A stretch of 64,000 nucleotides of DNA, taken from assembly GCF_013179735.1 (NCBI RefSeq), contig NZ_JABMEG010000001.1, forward strand, positions 2,170,001-2,234,000, in the 5' to 3' direction. A program made the translations under genes and the position numbers. The DNA is from Permianibacter fluminis. Its GTDB lineage: Bacteria; Pseudomonadota; Gammaproteobacteria; Enterobacterales; Permianibacteraceae. Shown piece by piece: positions 35,395-44,059 of the stretch. The notes below the pieces were generated by a model. The model was not told the origin of the DNA, did no database searches, and saw only the letters and a program-made list of their open reading frames with translations. The first letter of the stretch is position 1, and the number at the start of each line of letters is the position of its first letter.

Positions 35395-35470
35395 GCGACG
35401 GGCTTTCCTGTAGCAAAAAGGTAAAAACAGCAAAAGTGGGACGGATTCTACGTCAGCTCTGTCCGCGCTG

Positions 35471-38191
35471 TCAGTTTACCGGGGCCTCAAACGGGTTGTT
35501 GTAATACTGGGCGCCAACATCCAGCCACTCCGCAATCAGTTTCAACTCGGCATCGCTGAGCCGGCCGGCATGACTGCCACCCGCGGCAAAGACCTGGAAG
35601 AAACGGCTGTTGAGGGCGTCGCCAACACGCATGACCGGGGACGGCGCGTTGACCGGGGTGGTGATGACACATTCTGGCGGCGGGCCCGGATCCAGCACCC
35701 CTTCGGTGCAGACAAAGGTGCCGGAACCAACGGGCTCTTCCACCGCGGGGACGCGTGTCGTGATGTTGTCATCGACCAGCACGCCACCGCCGTTCAGGCT
35801 CTGGCTCGTATCCTGAATGAACAACTCAACATAACTGGTGTTGAAGTCGATGTTGTCGACCGACTGGGCTGCACGCAGATCCAGTTGCGCTGCCGGCACC
35901 CGCGCGACGTCGTTGGTATCGGCAACGTTGTGGCAGTTGGTGCAGGTTTCGTCGTCGGCCGGATCCATCAGGTCTGCGCCGGGCCGGTCTTTGCTCCAGA
36001 GTGGCTGGATATGCGCGTCGTAATTGATGGTGACCCGGCACAGGCTGCTCCAGGTACTCACGCAGGCCAACGAGGTCGGCAGTGGCGTGGTGAAGCTGAC
36101 GTCATCGAAGCGGGCGCTGAAGTCCGGGTCTTTGGCCCGGGCGGCCGGATCGGTCCAGTCGTCATGAAACTCCAGGTTCAGATTCGGTGTGCGCGGGCCA
36201 TGATTGTCGATGCGGGACCAGACCTGGGCCATGGTTTCGCCCATGTCGGCAAACAAAGCCGGTTCGGTATTCGGGAACGCTGAACCGGTGGTCGGCGCGC
36301 CGGGGTTGGCCGATGCGGCCTCGGCGTCAGCGCGGCCGTGTGGCAGCACACTGTTGCCGGTATGACAACCATTACAGACCCGAACTTCACCGGGTTTGAC
36401 GGTCATCCAGTTGTTGTGGCGCTGGCTGACCCGTTTGCCACTGCCATCCAGTACCGAGATGGCAAACGCGACGTTGGCGGGCACCTTGAACTGGGCCGAA
36501 CCATCCGGCTCGACCGGCACATAGCCAAGAATTTCCCGCATGCCGCCGCCACGACCGCCGAAACCGAAGGCGCTGTTGTCGATGTCGCGGACGTCATCGT
36601 CGGGCTGGGAAACGGCTTTCTCAATCCGGATGAAACGGGCAGGGCGCTGGGCTGCAGTGGCAATGAGCGGGTCGCGAACTGCCGTGATGCCGCCTGGCGC
36701 CGTGTCGACGCCATCAAAGTCATAAACGCTCTTGATATCGAGCACGCCCACCCCTTCGCTGACCAGATCCTGGTCCAGGTCGACGCCGGCGACGCCGTCG
36801 AGAATGACGGCCGGCCGTGGCCGCGGCGACAGCGAGACGGCATCGGTGTAGTAGGCGCCTTCTTCCGGCGTGAACAGCGGGATTTGGGTCCGCGCATCCG
36901 GGTTGTAAACGTACAGGCTGAACAGCGGATTGGCCTCGACCACGGCCGGGTCAGCCAGCCGCTCCGGCGTGCACGGAACGATCCGTTGGTTCGGTGTGTT
37001 CGGCTGATCCAGCACCCGGCATTGGCTCCAGCTGACCAGCATGCGATTGGTGCCATCGGCCATTGGAAATGCACTGCGGTAACGGCCGGCCGGTGATGGC
37101 AGATCGTCGGTGCGGACGCCGGTTGGGGCGATGGATACCTGTGCCGGACCGGTCAGACCGGCCATGCTGGCGACGGGCTGAGTGTTGTCGATGTAATCGG
37201 TGGTGTTGATGGCCAGCAGATCGCCACCTTCGTACAGGCTGTCAAACGGCCGCAAAATGGTCAGGATGCGACCGTCCGGCAGCGCTTTAGGCCGCAAAAA
37301 TTGCACTTCGGCGCCGTCGGTGCCGGTGTCATGGCTGCGCTTGCCGTAATACAGGCTCAGATCGCTGCCATCCGGTTTCATGGTGTACAGGTGCATGCCG
37401 CGGCGCTGGCCGATGTTGTCCCAACGGGTGAAAACAATGCGGCCATTGGGCAGCACGTCCGGGTCCATGTCGTGGCTCTGGTTGAAGCTGATCTGGTGAA
37501 TGTCGCTACCGTCGGAATTCATCACATGCAGGCTCAAGGCATGGACGTTGTCGTCTTCCTCCTGATGGGCGAATTGCGGCTTGCCCTCATCCAGCAGGAT
37601 GGCCTTGGCCTGACGCTGGCGGGTGGACGCGAACACAATGCGACCGTCCGGCAGGTAATGCGGGCTGATGTCCTGACCGGCCTCGGCGGTGATGTCCGAC
37701 GGAATGACGCGGCGCAGCACTGCGCTGACGGTATCGTATTCCCAGATATTCCAGGTTGGCTGATCTTCCGGATCGGCATTGGGGATTTCCGGAAACCGCA
37801 GCGCGAACAGCAACTTGGTGCCGTCGTAGGAGACGGTCAGATCGCGGACGTCATACTCAACCGGAGGCTCGCCTTCGGCTGGCGGCGGGAACAGGCCTGA
37901 AGTCAGATCGGTTTCGGGGGCAGACGGGCTCGCCCGGTCGCGCAGCATCAGCTTGGCGCCACCCGGACGTTCGAAATCCATGTCGTAGGGTTCGCGAACG
38001 TCACCACCCACCAGCACACCATCTTCGTCCAGCGGCAGGCTGCGCTTGATATAGGCGACCTTGAAATCCAGTACGACCGGGTCAGGCTGCTGATCTTCGC
38101 TGCCACCGCCGCAGCCGGCCAGATTGGCGACCAGCACCAGCCCCAGAATCCGGACCGACCAGTTCAGAGCAGACATCTTTTTCGAGTTCAT
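35471..38191 (-). CDS. Diheme lipoprotein with TolB/HZS-alpha-like propeller
   Basis: This 906-residue protein is a lipoprotein (lipobox LAGC near residue 27). The middle is a TolB/PD40-like propeller with repeats such as SHDMDPDVLPNGRIVFTRWD and ISPHYLPDGRIVFASTR. It resembles the middle domain of hydrazine-synthase alpha-like proteins found widely in planctomycetes and proteobacteria. Two haem motifs are present, CNGCH at about 610 and CTNCH near 755. It should lie in the periplasm or at the outer membrane. ATG 38191 is used; ATG 38176 is possible. It is transcribed away from the three-gene plus-strand set that starts at 38,407. Confidence 0.78.
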   Translation of the reverse strand: MNSKKMSALNWSVRILGLVLVANLAGCGGGSEDQQPDPVVLDFKVAYIKRSLPLDEDGVLVGGDVREPYDMDFERPGGAKLMLRDRASPSAPETDLTSGLFPPPAEGEPPVEYDVRDLTVSYDGTKLLFALRFPEIPNADPEDQPTWNIWEYDTVSAVLRRVIPSDITAEAGQDISPHYLPDGRIVFASTRQRQAKAILLDEGKPQFAHQEEDDNVHALSLHVMNSDGSDIHQISFNQSHDMDPDVLPNGRIVFTRWDNIGQRRGMHLYTMKPDGSDLSLYYGKRSHDTGTDGAEVQFLRPKALPDGRILTILRPFDSLYEGGDLLAINTTDYIDNTQPVASMAGLTGPAQVSIAPTGVRTDDLPSPAGRYRSAFPMADGTNRMLVSWSQCRVLDQPNTPNQRIVPCTPERLADPAVVEANPLFSLYVYNPDARTQIPLFTPEEGAYYTDAVSLSPRPRPAVILDGVAGVDLDQDLVSEGVGVLDIKSVYDFDGVDTAPGGITAVRDPLIATAAQRPARFIRIEKAVSQPDDDVRDIDNSAFGFGGRGGGMREILGYVPVEPDGSAQFKVPANVAFAISVLDGSGKRVSQRHNNWMTVKPGEVRVCNGCHTGNSVLPHGRADAEAASANPGAPTTGSAFPNTEPALFADMGETMAQVWSRIDNHGPRTPNLNLEFHDDWTDPAARAKDPDFSARFDDVSFTTPLPTSLACVSTWSSLCRVTINYDAHIQPLWSKDRPGADLMDPADDETCTNCHNVADTNDVARVPAAQLDLRAAQSVDNIDFNTSYVELFIQDTSQSLNGGGVLVDDNITTRVPAVEEPVGSGTFVCTEGVLDPGPPPECVITTPVNAPSPVMRVGDALNSRFFQVFAAGGSHAGRLSDAELKLIAEWLDVGAQYYNNPFEAPVN

Positions 38192-38406
38192 TGGGCACCG
38201 TAAACGTCGTCGCCGCGTGTTTTGACGCGTTGATCACAATTATCCCGACCAACGGTATGGGTTTCTGAGTAGGCAGTCACGAAAGCAGTTGAGCCACAGG
38301 TCTAGAATTCAACTTGGCCCGGTGTGGATGTTGCGGACGTATTTGCCTGCGAGCAAGCCCGAAATCTCCAGCTACCGCCGACAAGCTTAGAACAGGATGA
38401 TTCGCC
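38192..38406. promoter_or_regulatory. Divergent promoter region of the secreted cytochrome locus
   Basis: These 215 bases separate the leftward diheme lipoprotein gene from the rightward three-gene set, and both promoters must lie here. The first 100 bases are AT-richer. I cannot identify exact -35/-10 elements. Confidence 0.5.
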
Positions 38407-39672
38407 ATGAAGACTGTTGCCGCGCCCACCCCCTCAGCCAGTTTCTGGAAAAGAAACCTCGGCTCTGGTCTGTGCGCTCTCGCTTTGACTGCCTTGAGTA
38501 TAGCCTCGTCAGTCGCCGAAGCCGGATCCCGGGAACAAGCCAAACGGATTTTTGACCGTCTTGCCGGCGTACCAGCCGACGAGGCCACCATCGATGCGCT
38601 GCAAGCCGCCATCGATGGCGGTGGTGGCAGCGATGCCGCCAAAATTGCCGCAGCCATGCAGGCCATGAACAACCCTGCCTTCTATAGCGTGACGCTGAAG
38701 AACTTTGTCACGCCGTGGACCAATCGCGATGCCAACGTGTTTGCGCCGTTGAATGATTACACCGCGACCATTATCGGCATGGTTCGTGACGACATCGACT
38801 TCCGCAAAGCACTTTACGACGACATCATCTATGTCGCCCAAGGCGTGCCGGGTGCCCCTGCCTACTCGAACAGCAACAACGATCACTACGAATACCTGGA
38901 AAACAATCACGCTGACCTGAAGGCCAGTCTGGTGCAGCGCACGCAGTCCGCAACGACCAGTCTGCGTGCCGAAGCCACCGCCGGCATTATGACCACCCGT
39001 GCAGCGGCAAAAGCCTTCTTCATCGATGGCACCAACCGCGCGATGTTCCGTTACACCCTGCTGAACCATCTCTGCAACGATTTGGAGCAGGTCAAAGACA
39101 TTACCCGGGTGTCGGATCGCATTCGTCAGGACGTGACTCGCAGCCCGGGCGGCGACAGCCGCTTGTTCAACAACACCTGTATCGGTTGCCACAGCGGCAT
39201 GGATCCGATGGCGCAGTCCCTGGCCTATTACGACTTCGTGCACACGGTGGACGATGAGCTCGGCGACGCCGGCAGCCTGTCGTACAACGATGTTGGCATG
39301 ACGGATCCGTTCACCGGCACTCGCGTCAAAAAGAAATACCACATCAACGAAAACAACTTTAAGTATGGTTTCGTGACCCCGGACGACAAGTGGGACAACT
39401 ACTGGCGTGCCGGTCAGAACCAGGTGCTTGGTTGGGACCCGAACCTGCCGGGCAGCGGCAGTGGTGCCAAGTCGATGGGGCAGGAGCTGGCCTATTCCGA
39501 AGCCTTTGCCGAGTGCCAGGTCAAGAAAGTGTTCAAGGCGGTCTGCTTGCGCAATCCGGTCGATTCGGCCGATCGCAATCGCATCGACAGCATGACCACC
39601 AGTTTCAAGAACAGCGGTTACAAGATGAAGCAGGTTTTTGCTGAAACCGCTTCGTACTGTGCTGGCAATTGA
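38407..39672 (+). CDS. Exported monoheme protein resembling DUF1588/DUF1592-type planctomycete cytochromes
   Basis: This 421-residue protein has a signal peptide ending AEAG and a single haem motif NNTCIGCHSGMDPMAQSLAYYDF near residue 258. That segment, together with the preceding GIMTTRAAAKAFF and FRYTLLNHLCND, resembles the C-terminal part of DUF1592/DUF1588 planctomycete-type proteins, where the haem motif is followed by MDP. The protein is shorter than those, and only part of the family architecture is seen. It is the first of three rightward genes separated by gaps of 23 and 14 bases. Function is unknown; a role in extracellular oxidation is possible. Confidence 0.65.
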   Translation: MKTVAAPTPSASFWKRNLGSGLCALALTALSIASSVAEAGSREQAKRIFDRLAGVPADEATIDALQAAIDGGGGSDAAKIAAAMQAMNNPAFYSVTLKNFVTPWTNRDANVFAPLNDYTATIIGMVRDDIDFRKALYDDIIYVAQGVPGAPAYSNSNNDHYEYLENNHADLKASLVQRTQSATTSLRAEATAGIMTTRAAAKAFFIDGTNRAMFRYTLLNHLCNDLEQVKDITRVSDRIRQDVTRSPGGDSRLFNNTCIGCHSGMDPMAQSLAYYDFVHTVDDELGDAGSLSYNDVGMTDPFTGTRVKKKYHINENNFKYGFVTPDDKWDNYWRAGQNQVLGWDPNLPGSGSGAKSMGQELAYSEAFAECQVKKVFKAVCLRNPVDSADRNRIDSMTTSFKNSGYKMKQVFAETASYCAGN

Positions 39673-39695
39673 GCGGACAGGCTCGGAGAACGAAC

Positions 39696-42206
39696 ATGAA
39701 GAATCAAGTTGTCGTGTCGACCCTGCGCACGCTCAAACCGGCAGTAAAAAGCCTGTTTGCCGCCGGCCTGTTGGCCGTGCTGGCCGCCTGTAGTGGCGGC
39801 GGTGCCGGGACCGAAGAAAACGTCACCACGCCACCGAATCCAGGTGGCAATTACAACGGTCCGCCGCCGGCATCTGACGATGTTCAGCGCTTCAAGATCA
39901 ATCTGTGGGACAACATTGTTGGCACTGACAAATGTGGTGCCTGCCACGTTGCCGGTGGTCAATCGCCGGAATTTGCCCGCAGCGACGACATTAATCTGGC
40001 TTATGCCGCAGCCAACACGGTGGTCAATCTGACCGAGCCGGACAAGTCGCGGATGGTGGAAAAAGTCGGTGGTGGTCACAACTGCTGGCTGGGCACTGCC
40101 CAAGCCGAGCTCAATGCCTGCGCGGAAACGCTGACCCGCTACATCACCAACTGGGCCGGTGGCTCGGTTGGCGGCGGTGCCAACGAAGTGAAGCTGGATC
40201 CGCCGGTTGAACGTGAGCCGGGCAACAGCCGGACCTTCCCGTCCGACACTGCCGATTTTCGCGACACCGTGTACCCGTTGCTGACCGAGTACTGCTCGCG
40301 TTGCCACAGCGACACGGCCGATAACGCCCAGTCGCCGTACTTCGCCAGCGCCGACATCAATGTGGCCTACGCGGCCGTCCAGAGCAAAATCAACCTGGAT
40401 AACGTCGATGCCTCGCGGTTGGTGGTGCGGCTGCGCGAAGAGTCGCACAACTGCTGGGACAACTGCACCGCGAACGCGCAGGAGATGCAGGACGCCATTC
40501 AGGCTTTTGTCGATGGCATTCCGCTGACCGAGGTGGATCCGAATCTGGTCATTTCCCGCTCGATGCGCCTGATTGATGGCGTGGTGGCCAGCAGTGGCGG
40601 CCGTTACGAAGCGAACGTCATTGGTCTGTATCAGTTCAAGGAAGGTTCGGGTTCGGTGGCATTCGATACCAGCGGTGTCGAGCCGGCTGCACAATTGAAC
40701 TTGAGCGGTGGTGCCGAGTTTGTCGGCGGCTGGGGCGTGCAGTTTGCCGGACCCATGGCAAAAGCGCAGGCCTCGACTCTGTCGTCGAAGAAGTACCATG
40801 ACCTGATTAAAGCAACCGGTGAGTACTCAATCGAAGCCTGGGTTGCCCCTGCCAACGTGACGCAAGATGGTCCGGCGCATATCGTCAGTTATCTCGGTAG
40901 TGCCGATTCGACCAACTTCACACTGGGCCAGACCCTGTACAACTATGACTTCCTGATGCGTCATAGCGGTACCGGTGCAGATGGCAATCCGGCTTTGTCT
41001 ACGGCCGATGCCGATGAACGCTTGCAGGCGACGCTGCAGCATGTGGTCGTGACCTATGATCCGATTCGTGGTCGCCGCATCTACGTCAATGGTGAGTTCA
41101 CCGGTGACGTCGACAACACCCCTATCGGCAACCTGAATGACTGGGACAACACCTTTGCCTTCGTGCTCGGCAATTCGCCGGCGCTGGATCGGCCATGGGC
41201 CGGCATCATCAAGTTGGTGGCGATTCACAATCGCGTGCTGACCGATGAGCAAATCGTCCAGAACTTCAACGTTGGTGTTGGTGAGCGCTATTACCTGATG
41301 TTCAGCGTCTCGCACCTGCTCGACAATCCGGCCTGCTTCCTTGGTACGCCTGCCGTGTCGCAGTGCTATCTGGTGGTCGAAGTCAGTCGCTATGACAGCT
41401 ACGGTTACCTGTTCAACAAACCGTTCTTTGTCAGCCTGAACGATGCCGCAACCTTTAACGGAATTCCGTTCCAGGGCATGCGCATTGGTATCAACGGCCG
41501 CGAAGCACCGGTTGGCCAGTCCTACGCCAAGCTGGATACGACCCTGACGGCAAGTAATCAGGTGTTGTCGCCGCTCGGTACCGTGATTGGTTTGGAAAAA
41601 GGCCCGGCCAGCGACGAGTTCTTCCTGACATTCGAGCGGATCGGTACCCATACCAATGTCTATCTGGAGCCGACACCGCCACCGCCGGGCATTCCGTCGG
41701 ATAGCAATCCGGAATCGGCAATCGGCGTCCGTACGTTCGACGAGATCAATGAAAGCCTCGCCGAGATTACAACCGTGTCGCCGAATTCGAGCTCGATCAA
41801 AACGCTGTTTGCGCAGATCCGTCAGGCACTGCCAAGTGTCGAAACCATCACCGCGTTCAACTCGGCGCAGCAGATGGCCGTGACTCAGCTGTCGATTGCC
41901 TACTGCAGCGCACTGGTCGATGACGCTACCAAACGCGCCAGCTATTTCCCGGGCGTCAATTTTGCGGCCGGTCCGACGGTTGCGCTGGATGCCACTGGCC
42001 GTAACAACGTGATCAATCCGCTGATTGCCCACGTCATGGCCAGCAACGTGACCAGCCAGCCGAATGTGGCGGACGTGCAAACGGAAATGAATGCGCTGAT
42101 CACCCGGTTGGCGGCGTCGGGCGGCAATACCTCAGCTCGAACCATCACCATTGTCAAATCCGTGTGTGCCGCGACTGTCGGTAACGCCGCAATGCTCGTG
42201 CAGTAA
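39696..42206 (+). CDS. Diheme LamG-domain lipoprotein
   Basis: This 836-residue protein is a lipoprotein (LAVLAAC, acylated Cys near residue 31). Haem motifs CGACH (about 89) and CSRCH (about 207) sit in two similar halves that also share [HN]NCW motifs, so the N-terminal 300 residues look like a duplicated cytochrome-like domain. A LamG/concanavalin-like domain follows at about 305-530 (IGLYQFKEGSGSVAFDTSG, TGEYSIEAWVAP, RIYVNGEFTGDV). GGAGAA precedes ATG 39696. The LamG part suggests binding of carbohydrate or another surface ligand. The gene stands between the monoheme gene and the Tat-exported protein gene of the same set. Confidence 0.82.
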   Translation: MKNQVVVSTLRTLKPAVKSLFAAGLLAVLAACSGGGAGTEENVTTPPNPGGNYNGPPPASDDVQRFKINLWDNIVGTDKCGACHVAGGQSPEFARSDDINLAYAAANTVVNLTEPDKSRMVEKVGGGHNCWLGTAQAELNACAETLTRYITNWAGGSVGGGANEVKLDPPVEREPGNSRTFPSDTADFRDTVYPLLTEYCSRCHSDTADNAQSPYFASADINVAYAAVQSKINLDNVDASRLVVRLREESHNCWDNCTANAQEMQDAIQAFVDGIPLTEVDPNLVISRSMRLIDGVVASSGGRYEANVIGLYQFKEGSGSVAFDTSGVEPAAQLNLSGGAEFVGGWGVQFAGPMAKAQASTLSSKKYHDLIKATGEYSIEAWVAPANVTQDGPAHIVSYLGSADSTNFTLGQTLYNYDFLMRHSGTGADGNPALSTADADERLQATLQHVVVTYDPIRGRRIYVNGEFTGDVDNTPIGNLNDWDNTFAFVLGNSPALDRPWAGIIKLVAIHNRVLTDEQIVQNFNVGVGERYYLMFSVSHLLDNPACFLGTPAVSQCYLVVEVSRYDSYGYLFNKPFFVSLNDAATFNGIPFQGMRIGINGREAPVGQSYAKLDTTLTASNQVLSPLGTVIGLEKGPASDEFFLTFERIGTHTNVYLEPTPPPPGIPSDSNPESAIGVRTFDEINESLAEITTVSPNSSSIKTLFAQIRQALPSVETITAFNSAQQMAVTQLSIAYCSALVDDATKRASYFPGVNFAAGPTVALDATGRNNVINPLIAHVMASNVTSQPNVADVQTEMNALITRLAASGGNTSARTITIVKSVCAATVGNAAMLVQ

Positions 42207-42220
42207 GGGGAGTTGCCAAC

Positions 42221-43834
42221 ATGACCAAACGCATTCGCTCGAGCAAACGCATGCAGCATCTGCAACCTGATGCACCGCTGTTGTTTGCTGATCACGCCGC
42301 GCCGAAAACCCGTCGCGACTTCATTCGTCAGGGCCTGATGACTGGTGGCGCCGCGGTAATGGGTAGTGGCTTGCTAGGTTTGCTCGGCAACCGCACCGCG
42401 CAAGCGGCCTTGTCGCCGGATTTGACGGCGCTGCTGGATGATTGCGGTATTCGCACGGCGGGTGCCGGCAAGATTCCGTTTATTTGCTTCGACTTGGCCG
42501 GTGGCGCCAACATAGCCGGTTCCAACGTGTTGGTCGGCAAGCAAGGTGGCCAGCTCGATTTTCTGTCGACTGCCGGATACAGCAAACTGGGCATTCCTGG
42601 CGACATGATTCCGCCGGTGGCGGATGCACAAGGTGTCGATCATATCGACAGCTCGCTCGGTCTGTCTTTCCATAGGGACAGCGCTTTTCTGCGCGGTATC
42701 AAGACGGTATTGAGTGACGAAGCGGCGTTGTTGATTAACGGTGCTGTTATTGCTGCCCGCTCGGAAAACGACACCGGCAACAATCCGCACAATCCGATGT
42801 ACGCGATCAACAAGATCGGGGCTGATGGCCAACTGCTGACGCTGATTGGTTCGCAGAGTTCGGATTCCGGCGGCAACTCGATGGCGCCATTGGCGATGAT
42901 CGATTCGACCAAGCGCCCGACCAAGATTGATCGGCCGAGTGATGTGCTTGGTCTGGTCGACGCAGGCGATCTGAGTGCCTTGGGTGGCACCCAGGCTGAT
43001 GCGGTCGCGGTGATGGAATCAATCTATCGGGTCACCGACAAGAAGATGGCAAACGTCAGCACTGGCCTGCCGACTTCTGGTCAGGCACTGACCGATGCCG
43101 TGGTCAAGGATCTGGTTCGCTGCGGCTATTTGAAAAGCGCGGCCTTGTATGACCGCTTTGGCAACCCGGCCGAGCTGAACGTCGAACTGGATTCGGATAT
43201 TGTCGGCGGTATTTTCACGCCGCAGCAATTTACCGACGGCGAGTTCCGCAAAACGGCTTCGATCATGAAACTGGTGATCAATGGTTATGCCGGTGCCGGT
43301 ACCGTCACGATGGGCGGTTTCGATTACCACACTGGCGATCGCTCGACCGGCGAGCTGCGCGATTTCCGCGCCGGCGTCTGCATGGGCGCCTGTTTGGAAT
43401 ATGCGCATCGCAAGCAATTGCCGTTGATGCTCTATGTGTTCAGCGATGGTGCGCTGGCGTCCAACGGCATGGTCGACAACTCTGAAGAGGGCCGTGGCAA
43501 GGGCCAATGGACCGGCGACAACCAGTCCACTGCCGCGACGTTCTTCCTGGTGTACAACCCGAACGGCAAGCCGCAGCTGATGGGGGCGACGCCGGCGGCG
43601 CAGGCGCAAAGCCAGCAGATCGGCTATTTCCGTGACAGCGGCGATGTCGAAACCTCGTCGAGCCCGGCCGGCAACAACGTCAATCTGCTGGTGGAAACCG
43701 TTGCCTTGAACTATCTGGCTTTGCATGATGAGCTGGGCCGGTTTGATGCGCTGTTCCCGGGTTCCGGTCTGGGTAGCGGCGCTGTCCGGGACGCTCTGGT
43801 TGCGTTCCAGCCGATCGTCAGCGGGACCATATAA
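42221..43834 (+). CDS. Tat-exported DUF1501-like protein
   Basis: This 537-residue protein has a twin-arginine signal (KTRRDFIRQG, then a hydrophobic stretch ending AQAA near residue 66). The body resembles the DUF1501 family, which has an alkaline-phosphatase-like fold: FICFDLAGGANIAGSN, DSSLGLSFHRDSAFL, TMGGFDYHTGDRSTG and PLMLYVFSDGALASNG. Tat export means it folds in the cytoplasm, often with a cofactor or metal. In planctomycetes, DUF1501 genes regularly accompany haem-containing DUF1592/DUF1588-type genes, and here it ends the three-gene set. A terminator follows about 110 bases later. No activity is established. Confidence 0.75.
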   Translation: MTKRIRSSKRMQHLQPDAPLLFADHAAPKTRRDFIRQGLMTGGAAVMGSGLLGLLGNRTAQAALSPDLTALLDDCGIRTAGAGKIPFICFDLAGGANIAGSNVLVGKQGGQLDFLSTAGYSKLGIPGDMIPPVADAQGVDHIDSSLGLSFHRDSAFLRGIKTVLSDEAALLINGAVIAARSENDTGNNPHNPMYAINKIGADGQLLTLIGSQSSDSGGNSMAPLAMIDSTKRPTKIDRPSDVLGLVDAGDLSALGGTQADAVAVMESIYRVTDKKMANVSTGLPTSGQALTDAVVKDLVRCGYLKSAALYDRFGNPAELNVELDSDIVGGIFTPQQFTDGEFRKTASIMKLVINGYAGAGTVTMGGFDYHTGDRSTGELRDFRAGVCMGACLEYAHRKQLPLMLYVFSDGALASNGMVDNSEEGRGKGQWTGDNQSTAATFFLVYNPNGKPQLMGATPAAQAQSQQIGYFRDSGDVETSSSPAGNNVNLLVETVALNYLALHDELGRFDALFPGSGLGSGAVRDALVAFQPIVSGTI

Positions 43835-43941
43835 GCGTTAGCGTAAAATCGGCCAGCGTCAGCGCAGTACCGGCACGGGTCAGTCTGGTACTGGGTTTGC
43901 GTTGGCAGTCTTGAAGTTGTTGCAGTACCTTGGGGTAGCAC

Positions 43942-43973
43942 ACCGCACCGGCAACACCGGTGCGGTTTTTTTT
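43942..43973 (+). terminator. Rho-independent terminator after the DUF1501-like gene
   Basis: CCGCACCGG (43,943-43,951) pairs with CCGGTGCGG (43,957-43,965), with loop CAACA. Eight T residues follow. Confidence 0.93.
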
Positions 43974-44059
43974 GCCTATGGCGCAGCGAAGCTGAGGCTG
44001 CGCAGGGGGCCGCGGGATTGCTATCCTGTCGCACCTGAAAATCTCGGCGTCCGCCTGTC

